Below are positions 26,108 through 34,202 of a stretch of 64,000 nt of DNA, one piece after another. Below the pieces are notes generated by a model, which was not told the DNA's origin, searched no databases, and worked only from the letters and a program-made list of their open reading frames with translations. Every line of letters begins with the position of its first letter. Position 1 is the stretch's first letter. Source of the DNA: Sorangium cellulosum So ce56 (GTDB lineage: Bacteria > Myxococcota_A > Polyangia > Polyangiales > Polyangiaceae). The stretch is from positions 2,046,001-2,110,000 of the forward strand of contig NC_010162.1 in the NCBI RefSeq assembly GCF_000067165.1, given 5' to 3'. The position numbers and the translations under genes are program-made.

Positions 26108-26225
26108 TAGTACTACAGCCGTACTTGCGGTCCATTTGCGGCTGTAGACGGGCGGACGGGCACGGATTTCTCGACGATTTTGATGTCTACAGCCGCACCT
26201 CGGACCAAGTACGGCTGTAGTACTA
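26108..26225. repeat. Right 118-bp terminal inverted repeat
   Basis: This is the exact reverse complement of 24261-24378, with the same nested CTACAGCCG palindromes. Perfect identity over 118 bp suggests either a recent insertion or gene conversion between the ends. Confidence 0.9.
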
Positions 26226-26342
26226 GGTTGCGACATCCTCGAAGAACAGGGCGCGCCAGACGCAGCCAGCCGGGCTCATGTCACGAGCCCGTCCTGAAAC
26301 GTGATGCTGCCGAGCACGAAGGTCTGCTCGGTGTACCGCCTG

Positions 26343-27443
26343 TCACTCGTTCCAGTTCTTCCACTCGTTCCAATTCTTGGACTGAGTCTGCCACACGCCC
26401 TTGTTGTTGTAGTCGCCACCGTCTTTGAGGAACGCGTCCTTGCGGGAGTTCTCCCCGCCGAGGTGCCAACGCATCCAAGCAACGTTCGCTCCGGCGCCGT
26501 CCCAAGGCCCCGAGCCGTGACCACCGCCCTTCATCTTGCCGAGCCAGACTGGCCCCTTGTTGCCGGCGTTGTTGAAGTCACCCTCGGCGTTGGGCGCCTC
26601 TTGACCCGTTTCACCGTAGATGATGCCGACAGGGATCTTGAGATTGACGAGGGCGTTGTGCTCGAAGGAGCCGCTGTTGTTGAGCAACGCGGTGGAGACG
26701 CGCTTATCGGTTTGAGCCGCCGCTTCCGACGACAGCCCGCCCATCGAGTGCCCGAACACACCAACGCGGTCGAGGATCAAGCGGCCGTACATGGGGCTGT
26801 TCTGATCGGCGTCCTGAGCCTCCAGCCAATCGATCGCCGCCGACATGAGCACGGCGTTGCCCGTCGACTCTCGAATACCGACGAGGACGAAGCCGTGCGA
26901 GGCCATGCGCGTCAGCAGCTGTAGGTAGTCGCGAGGAGGGGTACCTCCGCCCGGACCCCAAATGGCCACCGGGTGCTTCTTGTTGGGCTCGGTGGTGAGC
27001 GTCGTCGGCCTGACGAGAATGTGGCCACCGCCGCTGAACGAGAGGTCCTGAACCGTCGTCTCGAGCGGTCCGTTAGCGTTCACATTGTCACCCGCCAGCA
27101 CCACTTCGGGCCCATTGACCTGGCCGCCGCCGCCGCCGTCGCCGCCCGAGCCTCCGTTCCCGCCAGACGTCTCCCCGCCGCCGCCGGCAGGCGCTCCTCC
27201 GCTCGTGGCCGAGCCGGAGGCGTCAGACCCTCCGGCCGTGCTCTGCGAGCTACTCGAGCCCGAAGGCAGAGGCCCTCCGGTGGTGCTCGCCTGCGCGCCG
27301 CCCGAGCCGCTCACGCTCCCTCCAGCGCCCGCAGGGGCTCCGCCGCTCCCCCCAACGTCGCCGTCGTCATTCGAGCCGCCGCAAGCGCCGACGATCATGC
27401 CCAGCGCGGCCAAGGTGAAAGCCAAACTCGATCTATTTTTCAT
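26343..27443 (-). CDS. Secreted alpha/beta hydrolase lipoprotein (PET-hydrolase/chlorophyllase-like)
   Basis: A 366-residue lipoprotein (lipobox Cys21 in IVGAC) with an 85-residue Gly/Ser-rich linker, then an alpha/beta hydrolase domain. The oxyanion strand HPVAIWGPGGGTPPRDYLQL and the nucleophile elbow GHSMGG (231-236, Ser233) are clear. The layout matches secreted polyester- or chlorophyllase-type hydrolases. It ends in the repeat NWNEWKNWNE encoded by an 18-bp imperfect duplication. Beyond the stop, another frame continues as YTEQTFVLGSITFQDGLVT, so the true C-terminus may have been lost by a frameshift. Its promoter is probably the AT-rich stretch at 27560-27580. Substrate: an ester, not further predictable. 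Confidence 0.8.
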   Translation of the reverse strand: MKNRSSLAFTLAALGMIVGACGGSNDDGDVGGSGGAPAGAGGSVSGSGGAQASTTGGPLPSGSSSSQSTAGGSDASGSATSGGAPAGGGGETSGGNGGSGGDGGGGGQVNGPEVVLAGDNVNANGPLETTVQDLSFSGGGHILVRPTTLTTEPNKKHPVAIWGPGGGTPPRDYLQLLTRMASHGFVLVGIRESTGNAVLMSAAIDWLEAQDADQNSPMYGRLILDRVGVFGHSMGGLSSEAAAQTDKRVSTALLNNSGSFEHNALVNLKIPVGIIYGETGQEAPNAEGDFNNAGNKGPVWLGKMKGGGHGSGPWDGAGANVAWMRWHLGGENSRKDAFLKDGGDYNNKGVWQTQSKNWNEWKNWNE

Positions 27444-27593
27444 AACAACACCGTATTCCCTCGAGCGATCGAAGAAATGCACTCCATTCGCGTCTCTCCG
27501 CGGTTCGAGTCGCTGGTAGCCTGGTGTGCCCCCGAGGCGTCGCCCTCGACTCGACCCACGCTATAAATCTTTATCGCAGCCCGGATGCGGCAG

Positions 27594-27618
27594 CGCCCGG
27601 CCCGGCGCCGGCCGGGCG
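27594..27618. terminator. Strong GC hairpin after the CBM6 remnant
   Basis: CGCCCGGCC and GGCCGGGCG form perfect 9-bp arms around a 7-base loop. On the minus strand it lies after the CBM6 fragment and before the alpha/beta hydrolase leader, as expected for the terminator of the lost gene. No T-run follows. Confidence 0.5.
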
Positions 27619-27684
27619 AGGTTGCGAGATGCAATCACGACGCGGGGCGAGCGCAGGGCTGCCTGAGCCGACGGCAGAATACCC

Positions 27685-27836
27685 AGCTTGAAGTCGAAAT
27701 GGTCCAGGTTGAACAGCCGATGGGACCGGTTCCCCGCGAACCGCAGGCAAAGGTCGTGCAAGCCATCGGCCGGTGTCATGGAACAATTCGATGTTTATCT
27801 GACCTTGCGATCCTCCCGCGGTGCTGACGGGGCACG
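27685..27836 (-). pseudogene. CBM6-type carbohydrate-binding module, C-terminal remnant
   Basis: Two minus-strand frames joined by a shift near 27780 read CPVSTAGGSQGQINIELFHD and then GLHDLCLRFAGNRSHRLFNL with a DHFDF end. This matches the last strands of CBM6 modules, whose ends typically read GTHDLYL.F.G....FNLDWF.F. The catalytic part and the first half of the module are missing. It lies some 50 bp downstream, in transcription order, of the second copy of the 99-bp LacI-type promoter, so a secreted polysaccharide-degrading enzyme was probably lost here by internal deletion. Confidence 0.55.
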
Positions 27837-27888
27837 TGTACACGGGTCTTCAGGCGCCCACGGACCCAGGCGGCACGCCGTCGATCGT

Positions 27889-27987
27889 CGAAGCAAAAGG
27901 ATGCCCCTCAAGGAGGAAAGTGAACGTTCACATTCCCGATGTCAATTCCAATCGACCGGCCGCGGCTGTGCTCGATGCCGAGGGAGG
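27889..27987 (-). promoter_or_regulatory. Conserved 99-bp promoter block with LacI-type operator (copy 2)
   Basis: On the minus strand this block contains TTGACA, then the perfect palindrome GTGAACGTTCAC (27920-27931) over the expected -10 zone, then GCATCCTTTTGCTTCG. It matches copy 1 at 11664-11762 in length, order and most conserved bases, including CCGGTCGATTGG just upstream of the -35. It now faces only a CBM6 remnant and, further on, the alpha/beta hydrolase gene. Confidence 0.6.
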
Positions 27988-28433
27988 ACGAGGCGGGCGG
28001 GCCTCCCTCGAGGCGCCGCGCCGGGTCAGGGCTCGTTCGGAGCGCCGCGTTCGGAGGGCGTGCGGCGCAGCTGGCGCGCGGGGACATCTCGACGGTAGCT
28101 CACGGTGGTGATTTCGCTCACAGCAAGTCAGCTGACATGTTAATTTTATTGGATTATTACACGGGCGAGATTCACAGGGCAGATCATGTCCACTCGACCG
28201 ACCCGGAGGCGGGAGAGGCTAAAATTTCTTGACATCCGCAAAGGCGCTTGGAGTTCCTGCCCGCCGGAGGTCTCGAGGTCGACCGCGCCCGGCCAACGAG
28301 GCGACGCGACGAGGCGGAGGCGCTCCCGCCCGCTGCGCGCGGAGCCCCGGAGGCGACGCACGCTGCTCGTGCGGGCCTCGATGATCAGCGAAGAGTCGAG
28401 GTGCGCCGCCCGCCGATGATCAACGTGCCAGGT
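27988..28433. other. Intergenic region without a supported gene
   Basis: The region carries an AT-rich patch at 28130-28160 (unusual here) and a plus-strand TTGACA at 28229-28234 with no gene behind it. No coding sequence is recognised. Confidence 0.5.
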
Positions 28434-29018
28434 TCACCAGGTGACGCGGTAGGTACAGGAGTCGGCGCCGCGCTTCCGCGACGGGCGGGACTCGTCGAGC
28501 ACGACGTCGACGCGCGGCCTGACCCCGCGCGACGCCGCTCTCCGCGCCGTGCCGAGCAGGATCCCACGATCGAGCTCCGAGGGATAAGGCGTATCGCAGA
28601 CCATGATGATCTGGTGCTTCTCCGGATGACAGCGATAGTGGCCGATCCCCTCCCGCATGACGCCGGTCGCCGGATCGAACATCACCTCTCCGTCGAGCCT
28701 GTGATTCATGTGGTATGCCACGTCGATGAGCTGGAGGGCATCCACCATGGTCGGCGGCATGGCCGGCCACACGGCGTGATCCACGATCGCCTTCCCGATG
28801 CCGAGCAGCGTGTGGTCCCCGGTCGCCTGGGCCACGCCCTTCAGCACGTCGAGGAGCAGCTGGAGAGGGTACCACTCGCCCGCGACCAGCTCGGACACGC
28901 CCAGCGTCGAGAGCACCTTCTTCCCGATGTCTCCGTGCGCCCCGAGCGCCGTGGCGACCGACGCGAAGGTGGCCCCGGGGCCCTCGAGCCCGGGATGAGG
29001 AGAAACGTATTGAACCAT
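28434..29018 (-). CDS. Myxobacterial protein of unknown function (possible haem-NO-binding-like or V4R-like fold)
   Basis: A 194-residue soluble protein starting most likely at the ATG at 29018 (MVQYVSPHPGLEG); an ATG at 29081 would add 21 residues of poor composition. The layout, a helical N-terminal half with GEWYPLQLLLDVLKGVAQ and a C-terminal half with YRCHPEKHQIIMVCDTPYPSELDRGILLG, is reminiscent of the haem-NO-binding or 4-vinyl-reductase-like sensor folds seen in many myxobacterial proteins, where a Cys-Pro-Tyr-type turn is common. No catalytic motif is certain. It lies 205 bp after the FMN reductase on the same strand and may share its transcript. Function unknown. Confidence 0.65.
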   Translation of the reverse strand: MVQYVSPHPGLEGPGATFASVATALGAHGDIGKKVLSTLGVSELVAGEWYPLQLLLDVLKGVAQATGDHTLLGIGKAIVDHAVWPAMPPTMVDALQLIDVAYHMNHRLDGEVMFDPATGVMREGIGHYRCHPEKHQIIMVCDTPYPSELDRGILLGTARRAASRGVRPRVDVVLDESRPSRKRGADSCTYRVTW

Positions 29019-29223
29019 ATCCGATGGTGGTTGAGCCGTTCCTTCCGCCGACGACCGACGATATCGAACCTCGCGCGACACCGCAAGACGCCCTGCTCCT
29101 CGCCCGGCTGCCTGCCCGCACGCGAGTTCGCGCTGCTGTCGTCGGCGTGGACGTGGAGGTCGATGTAGGAGGACGACCCCGTCGACCCTCGCTGCCGGCG
29201 AGGACGATCTCCGGCGCGGGGCC

Positions 29224-29805
29224 TCAGGCGACCAGGGGCCGCGAGATCTCGCCGGCCTGCTTCGCCTGGACGATGGCCCGAGCGAACCACAGGTACTCGT
29301 CGAGGAACCTGTCGGCCGCCTTCGCGACCTGCTCGCTCCTGAGCTGGAGCGACTCGTCGAAGGCGCTCTGGACCTCCGGGACGAGCAGCTTGAGGGGCAG
29401 CGGGAACGCTCCCAGGCTCAGGATCACGTGCTGGAGCTGCGTCGAGGCGTTGATGCCCCCGAGCTTCCCCGCGGAGACCGCGACCACGCCGATCGGCTTC
29501 TTGTCGAACTCCTCCCAGAAGTAGTCGAGGGCGTTCTTCAGCACGCCCGAGAAGCTCCCGTGGTATTCCGGCGTCACGAACACGAGCGCGTCCGCCCTGC
29601 GGAGGCGCGCGCTCAGACCCTGAACCGTCGCCTGGAGCTGCGGGGGGCGACCCGACCGGTCCTCCAGGATCGGCAACGGCGTCTCCGCCAGATCGATGAG
29701 ATCGGCCTCGGCGCCCCGCTCCCGGAGCTTCCGCTCCAGGTGATGGGCGATCTTGTGCGACTGTCTCCCGCTCCTCACGCTGCCGGTCAAGATGGCTACC
29801 TTCAT
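29224..29805 (-). CDS. NADPH-dependent FMN reductase (flavodoxin-like)
   Basis: A 193-residue flavodoxin-fold protein of the NADPH:FMN reductase/azoreductase family. The FMN phosphate loop is GSVRSGRQSHKIA (near 9-21), and the family signature VTPEYHGSFSGVLKNALDYF is intact, followed by KPIGVVAVSAGKLGGINA. Such enzymes reduce FMN, quinones or azo compounds, often for redox stress. The ATG at 29805 is preferred over an upstream ATG because GGGGAG lies 7 bases before it and the protein then begins at the first beta strand (MKVAILTGS). It is probably the first gene of a short transcript with the downstream hypothetical gene. Physiological substrate not known. Confidence 0.88.
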   Translation of the reverse strand: MKVAILTGSVRSGRQSHKIAHHLERKLRERGAEADLIDLAETPLPILEDRSGRPPQLQATVQGLSARLRRADALVFVTPEYHGSFSGVLKNALDYFWEEFDKKPIGVVAVSAGKLGGINASTQLQHVILSLGAFPLPLKLLVPEVQSAFDESLQLRSEQVAKAADRFLDEYLWFARAIVQAKQAGEISRPLVA

Positions 29806-30174
29806 GGTGGTGCTCCCCGGGAGGACGTTCTCCCGATGGGACGAGGGTAAGCCCGGGATGTCCGCCTGCTGGAGGCGGCGCCAATCCATTGGACAATGGT
29901 CAATCCGTCGTCAGGGGTACGCCCCACGCGGGCGCGCGCGCCGCGGGCCGCGCCGGCGCGATGCAGCGTGTGCATGAGGTCCATGGCGCATATGAATTGG
30001 TGCGCGCCTCACGAGGAAGTAGATCCCCCTCGCTGAGAACGGGACGAGCGTGCCACTCAGGGGTCCTTGCTCGTCGGGCGTCAGATCCTTGCTCGACGCC
30101 GGCCAGGCATCGAGACGTCGTCATCGGGCCCGCCCGGTGATCCCCGCTCTGCCTCGAACACTTGGGAGCTTGTC

Positions 30175-31680
30175 ATGAGAGCGAACCACTTCATCATTGC
30201 TGCTGGCTTTTTGTCCGTGGGGGCCGCCGCGGGGTGCGCGGCGCCCGCGCCCGCCGGGGAGGAGGCCGCCGGCGAGGCCCGCTCCGAGGTCATCTATGGC
30301 CAGGACGACCGAGAGGAGCCCTTCACGTACGCGGATCCCGCCTGGGCCGCGCGGGCGCTCGACTTCACCGTGGCGCTCGTCCCCGCGTCGGCCGTCGACG
30401 ACTCGGACCCGAACGACATCCAGATCGCCGGGCCCACGTGGGCGGGGCGCGACGGCGTGTGCCCCGACGAGCGCTTCGCGTCCCAGCCGGCGCTCGCCGA
30501 CTGCAGCGGGACGCTGATCGACGAGGACCTGGTGCTCACGGCCGCGCACTGCATCAACAACTGCAACAATAGCCGCTTCGTCTTCGATTATGCGATGACG
30601 CCGTCCGGCCAGCTCGGCCAGATCACCAGCGATGACGTCTACAGCTGCGTGGATTTCGTCAGCTATTACCAGGACCGGCGGGGAGCGGACTACACGGTCG
30701 TGCGGCTCGATCGGCCGGTCGTGGGGCGGACGCCCGCCGCGGTGCGTCTGTCGAGCGATCCCCTGGCCATCGGCACGCCGCTCGTCGTGCACGGCTTCCC
30801 CCGCGGGTTGCCGCTCAAGCTGGCCGACGGGGCCGCGATCCGGAGCAACGCGCCGAGCCTCGACTTCTTCGTCGGCAACCTGGACACGTTCGTGGGCAAC
30901 TCCGGATCCGGGGTGTTCGACCTGAACACGAAGGAGCTCGTGGGCATCCTGGTGCGCGGCGAGCGCGACTTCGTGCAGGACGGCGACTGCGTGCGTCCGT
31001 TCACCTGCGCCGACGACGCGTGCCGCGGCGAGGACGTGACCTATGCCTTCCGGGCCATCCAGGCCATGTGCGAGCGCACGGCCTCGGACCTGTGCTCCTG
31101 CGGCGACGGCGCCTGCGGCCCGCTCGAGAGCCCGGCGTCGTGCGCGAGCGACTGCTCCTGCGGCGACGGCGTCTGCAGCAGCGGCGAGAGCACCACGTCG
31201 TGCCCGGCGGACTGCCAGCTGGAGGTGCTGTACGACTCCCACGCGCCGCAGCCGAGCTGGGTGACGCCCGGGATCCAGGTGCGCAACACGGGGAGCGAGA
31301 GCGTGTACCTCGCGGGCTCGACCGTGCGGTACTACTTCAGCCAGGAGCCGCCCGGCTCGCTCGAGGCGACCTGCTGGGGTTGCTCGAGCGAGCTCGAGAT
31401 GAGCTTCCACGAGGTGCCCGGCGGCGGCTGTGCGGGCGCGACCCATTACCTCGACGTGCGCTTGCCGTTCCTCTCGGTCGATCCCTCGTCCACCACCGAC
31501 CGGTTCAACGTCGCGTTCCACGCGTCGAGCTGGCAGCCGTTCAACCAGTCGAACGATTACTCCCACGCCGGGGGCAGCTGGAACTGGGCGCCGAACCCGA
31601 AGATCACGATGTACCGGCTCGGCTCCAGGGTCTTTGGCGACGAGCCCTGCCCGGGCCTCTTCATCCCGCCCGCCCGCTGA
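30175..31680 (+). CDS. Secreted trypsin-like serine protease fused to a CBM3 cellulose-binding module
   Basis: A 501-residue protein with a lipobox (Cys21 in AAGC) and three parts. Residues about 36-300 are a chymotrypsin-fold protease: His125 in LTAAHC, Asp172 in ADYTVVRLD and Ser243 in VGNSGSG. Residues about 306-348 carry two myxobacterial CGDGxC...C...DC repeats as a Cys-rich linker. Residues 349 to about 492 match a family 3 carbohydrate-binding module: PGIQVRNTGSESVYLAGSTV, HYLDVRLPF, FNQSNDYSHAG and NPKITMYRLGSRVFG. CBM3 binds crystalline cellulose and is normally attached to cellulases, so a protease-CBM3 fusion suggests an enzyme held on plant fibre. The ATG at 30175 has GGGAG 6 bases upstream. 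The gene is monocistronic. Confidence 0.88.
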   Translation: MRANHFIIAAGFLSVGAAAGCAAPAPAGEEAAGEARSEVIYGQDDREEPFTYADPAWAARALDFTVALVPASAVDDSDPNDIQIAGPTWAGRDGVCPDERFASQPALADCSGTLIDEDLVLTAAHCINNCNNSRFVFDYAMTPSGQLGQITSDDVYSCVDFVSYYQDRRGADYTVVRLDRPVVGRTPAAVRLSSDPLAIGTPLVVHGFPRGLPLKLADGAAIRSNAPSLDFFVGNLDTFVGNSGSGVFDLNTKELVGILVRGERDFVQDGDCVRPFTCADDACRGEDVTYAFRAIQAMCERTASDLCSCGDGACGPLESPASCASDCSCGDGVCSSGESTTSCPADCQLEVLYDSHAPQPSWVTPGIQVRNTGSESVYLAGSTVRYYFSQEPPGSLEATCWGCSSELEMSFHEVPGGGCAGATHYLDVRLPFLSVDPSSTTDRFNVAFHASSWQPFNQSNDYSHAGGSWNWAPNPKITMYRLGSRVFGDEPCPGLFIPPAR

Positions 31681-31685
31681 CAGCG

Positions 31686-31718
31686 GCTCCTCGTCCGACC
31701 CGCCTACTGCTGAGGAGC
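31686..31718. terminator. Possible hairpin between convergent genes
   Basis: GCTCCTC (31686-31692) and GAGGAGC (31712-31718) form 7-bp arms around a 19-base loop between the convergent protease and repeat-lipoprotein stops. The loop is long, so the call is weak. Confidence 0.3.
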
Positions 31719-31724
31719 GCCTTG

Positions 31725-33200
31725 TCACGGCGCTGCGACGTCGAGCTTCGTCACGATATTTCCGCCCCAACCGGTCGAATTCACGGCGCTGGCGTCTTGC
31801 CCCACAATGGCGACGTTTCCTTCAGGATCCACGGCGAGGCCCTGCACTCTGCTGATCTCGAGGCTGAGGATGTGGTGCCACGAGATATGCCCATCCCTGT
31901 CGAGCCGCACGACGAACTGCCGCTCAGGTTCGTCCTCTGCGCCGAGCGCCGTGCCGTCGGCGTCCAGGGTACCGGTGACGCTGCCCGCAACGAAGGTGTT
32001 CCCGAGGGCGTCGACGCCGAGGCTCACGGCTCTGGATGCGAGGCTGCCCTCGATGAGTCGGCTCCAGAGGTGGCCTCCACGAACATCGAATTTCGCCACG
32101 AAGGCATTGTCGGATGAACAATTCGCGCCAACCAGCGGTCCGCCGCCGAAGTCAAAGTCGCAGTGCGCGTTCCCGGCGAGGATCACGCTTCCGTCTCCGT
32201 CCACCGCGACGCCAGCAAGGCCCTGTTGGGAGTCCGAGGCTGATCCATGATGGAGAGGAGCCGTCAATTCCTGACTCCAGAGATCGTTTCCCGAGGCGTC
32301 CAGCCGCGCGAGGAGGAACCGCGCGAGTTTGCCTGATCCGTCTTCGACGATGTCCGAATCGTCGGCCGCGAGCACAATTTGCCCTGAAGTGTCGACGGCC
32401 ATGATGGCGCCTGGCGTGTACCTGCCGCTGCCGCGGGGGGAGAACTTGCTCCAGACGAAATGTCCCATCGCATCGAGCTTCGCCACGTAGCCGCTCGTCG
32501 GGTCGTAGTCATTCTCTATCCGCGGTAGCAGACCTCCCCCGAGATCGAGGTCCCCGTAGTATCTTCCCATGAACACCACGCCGCCCGTCGCCGGATCCAC
32601 CGCGATGGATCGGATGTTCCAATCTGCTTGATGCCCGGCGTTGAGGCGCTTGCTCCAGAGGGGGTTGCCGGCGCTGTCGAGCTTGTCCAGGAACATGTCG
32701 AACCAGGACGAGGTCGAGCGCCAGCGTACGAGGAACATGTTGCAGTCCGCGTCGAAAACGATGTGCCTGCCGGCCTGCGGGTTCGAATCATCGCCGAAGA
32801 GCTTGCTGAGGGTGTGGTTGCCCGCGGCATCGTACTTTGCCAAGAGGGCGTCGTCGTATTCCGAGGACCCGGGCATGTCGACGTCCGACACCGTGTACCC
32901 TGTCATGCCGAGGTTGCCGGATGGATCAAAGGCGATTCCAGTGATCGCCAGCGGAGAGGTGCCGCTCGTCGCCGCCCAGTCGTCCAGGCTGAAGGGATGG
33001 GAGGCCACCGGCGCGCCGCACCTGCTCGACGAGCCGCCCGGGCCGCCAGCGCCGCCAGCGCCCGAGCCATCCGGGTCGAGCGGCTGCTGGTCGGGGTCGA
33101 GATCACCGATCGGCACGCGAACGATGCCGCACCCAGACGTGGTGGCTGAGAGAGCGACCGGGAACCACAACAAGGAGAGTGCTAGCCGCGAAAGTCGCAT
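31725..33200 (-). CDS. Repeat lipoprotein, probable beta-propeller (SBBP-type)
   Basis: A 491-residue secreted lipoprotein (signal peptide ending ATTSGC) with a Gly-rich linker and at least seven repeats of about 50-60 residues. Each repeat has a VD..GN...GY/AG strand and an AKLDA.G...WSK strand, as in KLDSAGNPLWSKRL, KLDAMGHFVWSKF and RLDASGNDLWSQEL. This is the pattern of SBBP-type beta-propellers found in large families in myxobacteria. A strong GGAGGAT site sits 8 bases before the start at 33200. The role is unknown; such proteins may bind surfaces or polymers. It converges on the protease gene and is not in an operon. Confidence 0.78.
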   Translation of the reverse strand: MRLSRLALSLLWFPVALSATTSGCGIVRVPIGDLDPDQQPLDPDGSGAGGAGGPGGSSSRCGAPVASHPFSLDDWAATSGTSPLAITGIAFDPSGNLGMTGYTVSDVDMPGSSEYDDALLAKYDAAGNHTLSKLFGDDSNPQAGRHIVFDADCNMFLVRWRSTSSWFDMFLDKLDSAGNPLWSKRLNAGHQADWNIRSIAVDPATGGVVFMGRYYGDLDLGGGLLPRIENDYDPTSGYVAKLDAMGHFVWSKFSPRGSGRYTPGAIMAVDTSGQIVLAADDSDIVEDGSGKLARFLLARLDASGNDLWSQELTAPLHHGSASDSQQGLAGVAVDGDGSVILAGNAHCDFDFGGGPLVGANCSSDNAFVAKFDVRGGHLWSRLIEGSLASRAVSLGVDALGNTFVAGSVTGTLDADGTALGAEDEPERQFVVRLDRDGHISWHHILSLEISRVQGLAVDPEGNVAIVGQDASAVNSTGWGGNIVTKLDVAAP

Positions 33201-33248
33201 GATCGAGGATCCTCCACTGCCCGGCGATCTCTCTCCCGGCGCTTTTGA

Positions 33249-34202
33249 TCATGGAATCGTATTCGAACAGCGACCCACCTTGATCATGCGCGGCGCCTGA
33301 GCGGAGCGCGGGCTCCGCGCGACGAAGGCGCACGCGTGCGACGCGGCCTCCGCGACGTGCCCTCCGGCCACGAGGGCGTCGACGCGGAGGACGTCGCGCT
33401 CGATGGCGAAGCTGCCCCCTGGAAAGCGCGCCGCGTGCTCGGCGGTGAGGCGAAGGGCGAGCGGAACGTCTCCACGCTGGAGGGCCGCTCGTGCGGCGTC
33501 GATGAGCCGTAGCTCGTCCGACAGGACGAAGGTGGGGGCCGCGGGGGGCGGCGCGACCTGCTCACCGCGGGGTTCTCGTGGAAGGGGGTCGACGGCGGGG
33601 ACGGCCGTCGCCGCAGGAACGGATGCGGGGACCTGGCGCGCGAACCCGATCCCCTGGGGCGCGGGCGCCACGTTCGTGGTCGACGCCGCTGCGCGCGGGG
33701 CGGGCTCCGCGGCAGGGGCGACGGCGGGCTCCGCCTTCGCACGCAGGGCGGGCTCCTCCTGCGTGGCCTCCTGCGTGGCCTCCTGCGTGGCCTCCTGCGT
33801 GGCCTCCTGCGTGGCCTCCTGCGTGGCCTCCTGCGTGGGAGAAGCGGCCGCCGGCGCCACGCCACCGACCTCCGCCGCGCGAGGCGGGCGAACGGGGGCT
33901 GCGGACGCGACGGCGTCCGTGTGATGGGTCGCCGCCACGTACGCGCCCCCGAGCACGAGGGCGACGGACGTGACGCCGATGGACGCGACGAGCGCCGCCT
34001 TCAGGCCGAGCGCGTGAGCGGCCTGCGCCGCGATCCCCCCGCTCGCCTTGGCCGCACCGACGCCGAGCTTCGTCGTTGCGACCGCGGTCGCGGTCCCCGC
34101 CGCGGCAGCCGCGAGAGCCTTCGCGCGGAGCGAGGAAGGCGCCTTCGCCGCCCTCCCGGCGCGCAGAAGCGCGCGGTCGAAGTCGTCGTACGAGCCGCTC
34201 AC
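33249..34202 (-). CDS. Single-pass membrane protein with TQEA repeats, partner of the ECF sigma factor
   Basis: A 317-residue protein starting at a GTG that overlaps the sigma-factor stop by GTGA. A cytosolic N-terminal segment (SGSYDDFDRALLRAGRAAKA) precedes an Ala-rich region and one transmembrane helix near residues 85-105. The periplasmic part is low-complexity, with seven near-identical 4-residue TQEA units, then a C-terminal segment with a tetratricopeptide-like feel (DAARAALQRGDVPLALRLTAEHAARFPGG). By position and topology it resembles the membrane proteins that sit behind ECF sigma genes in Sorangium and act as anti-sigma or signal-transfer proteins, but no ZAS zinc motif is seen. Function is inferred from context. 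Confidence 0.7.
   Translation of the reverse strand: MSGSYDDFDRALLRAGRAAKAPSSLRAKALAAAAAGTATAVATTKLGVGAAKASGGIAAQAAHALGLKAALVASIGVTSVALVLGGAYVAATHHTDAVASAAPVRPPRAAEVGGVAPAAASPTQEATQEATQEATQEATQEATQEATQEEPALRAKAEPAVAPAAEPAPRAAASTTNVAPAPQGIGFARQVPASVPAATAVPAVDPLPREPRGEQVAPPPAAPTFVLSDELRLIDAARAALQRGDVPLALRLTAEHAARFPGGSFAIERDVLRVDALVAGGHVAEAASHACAFVARSPRSAQAPRMIKVGRCSNTIP
33755..33838. repeat. Seven-copy 12-bp tandem repeat inside a coding region
   Basis: CCTCCTGCGTGG is repeated seven times without interruption and encodes TQEA on the minus strand. The unit is a multiple of three, so copy number can change without breaking the frame. Confidence 0.92.

Larger units (their letters stand above)
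24261..26225 (+). mobile_element. IS1182-family insertion sequence with perfect 118-bp inverted ends
   Basis: A 1.97-kb element bounded by identical 118-bp inverted repeats (24261-24378 and 26108-26225) carries a transposase in two overlapping frames. CTAG occurs across both outer junctions (24260-24263 and 26223-26226), consistent with a 4-bp target duplication or a CTAG target preference. The element sits exactly at the stop codon of the spermidine-synthase-like gene. Confidence 0.88.

Noticed and set aside
33755..33838. CRISPR-like array
   Set aside because: The 12-bp units are contiguous without spacers and encode TQEA in frame, so this is a coding tandem repeat.
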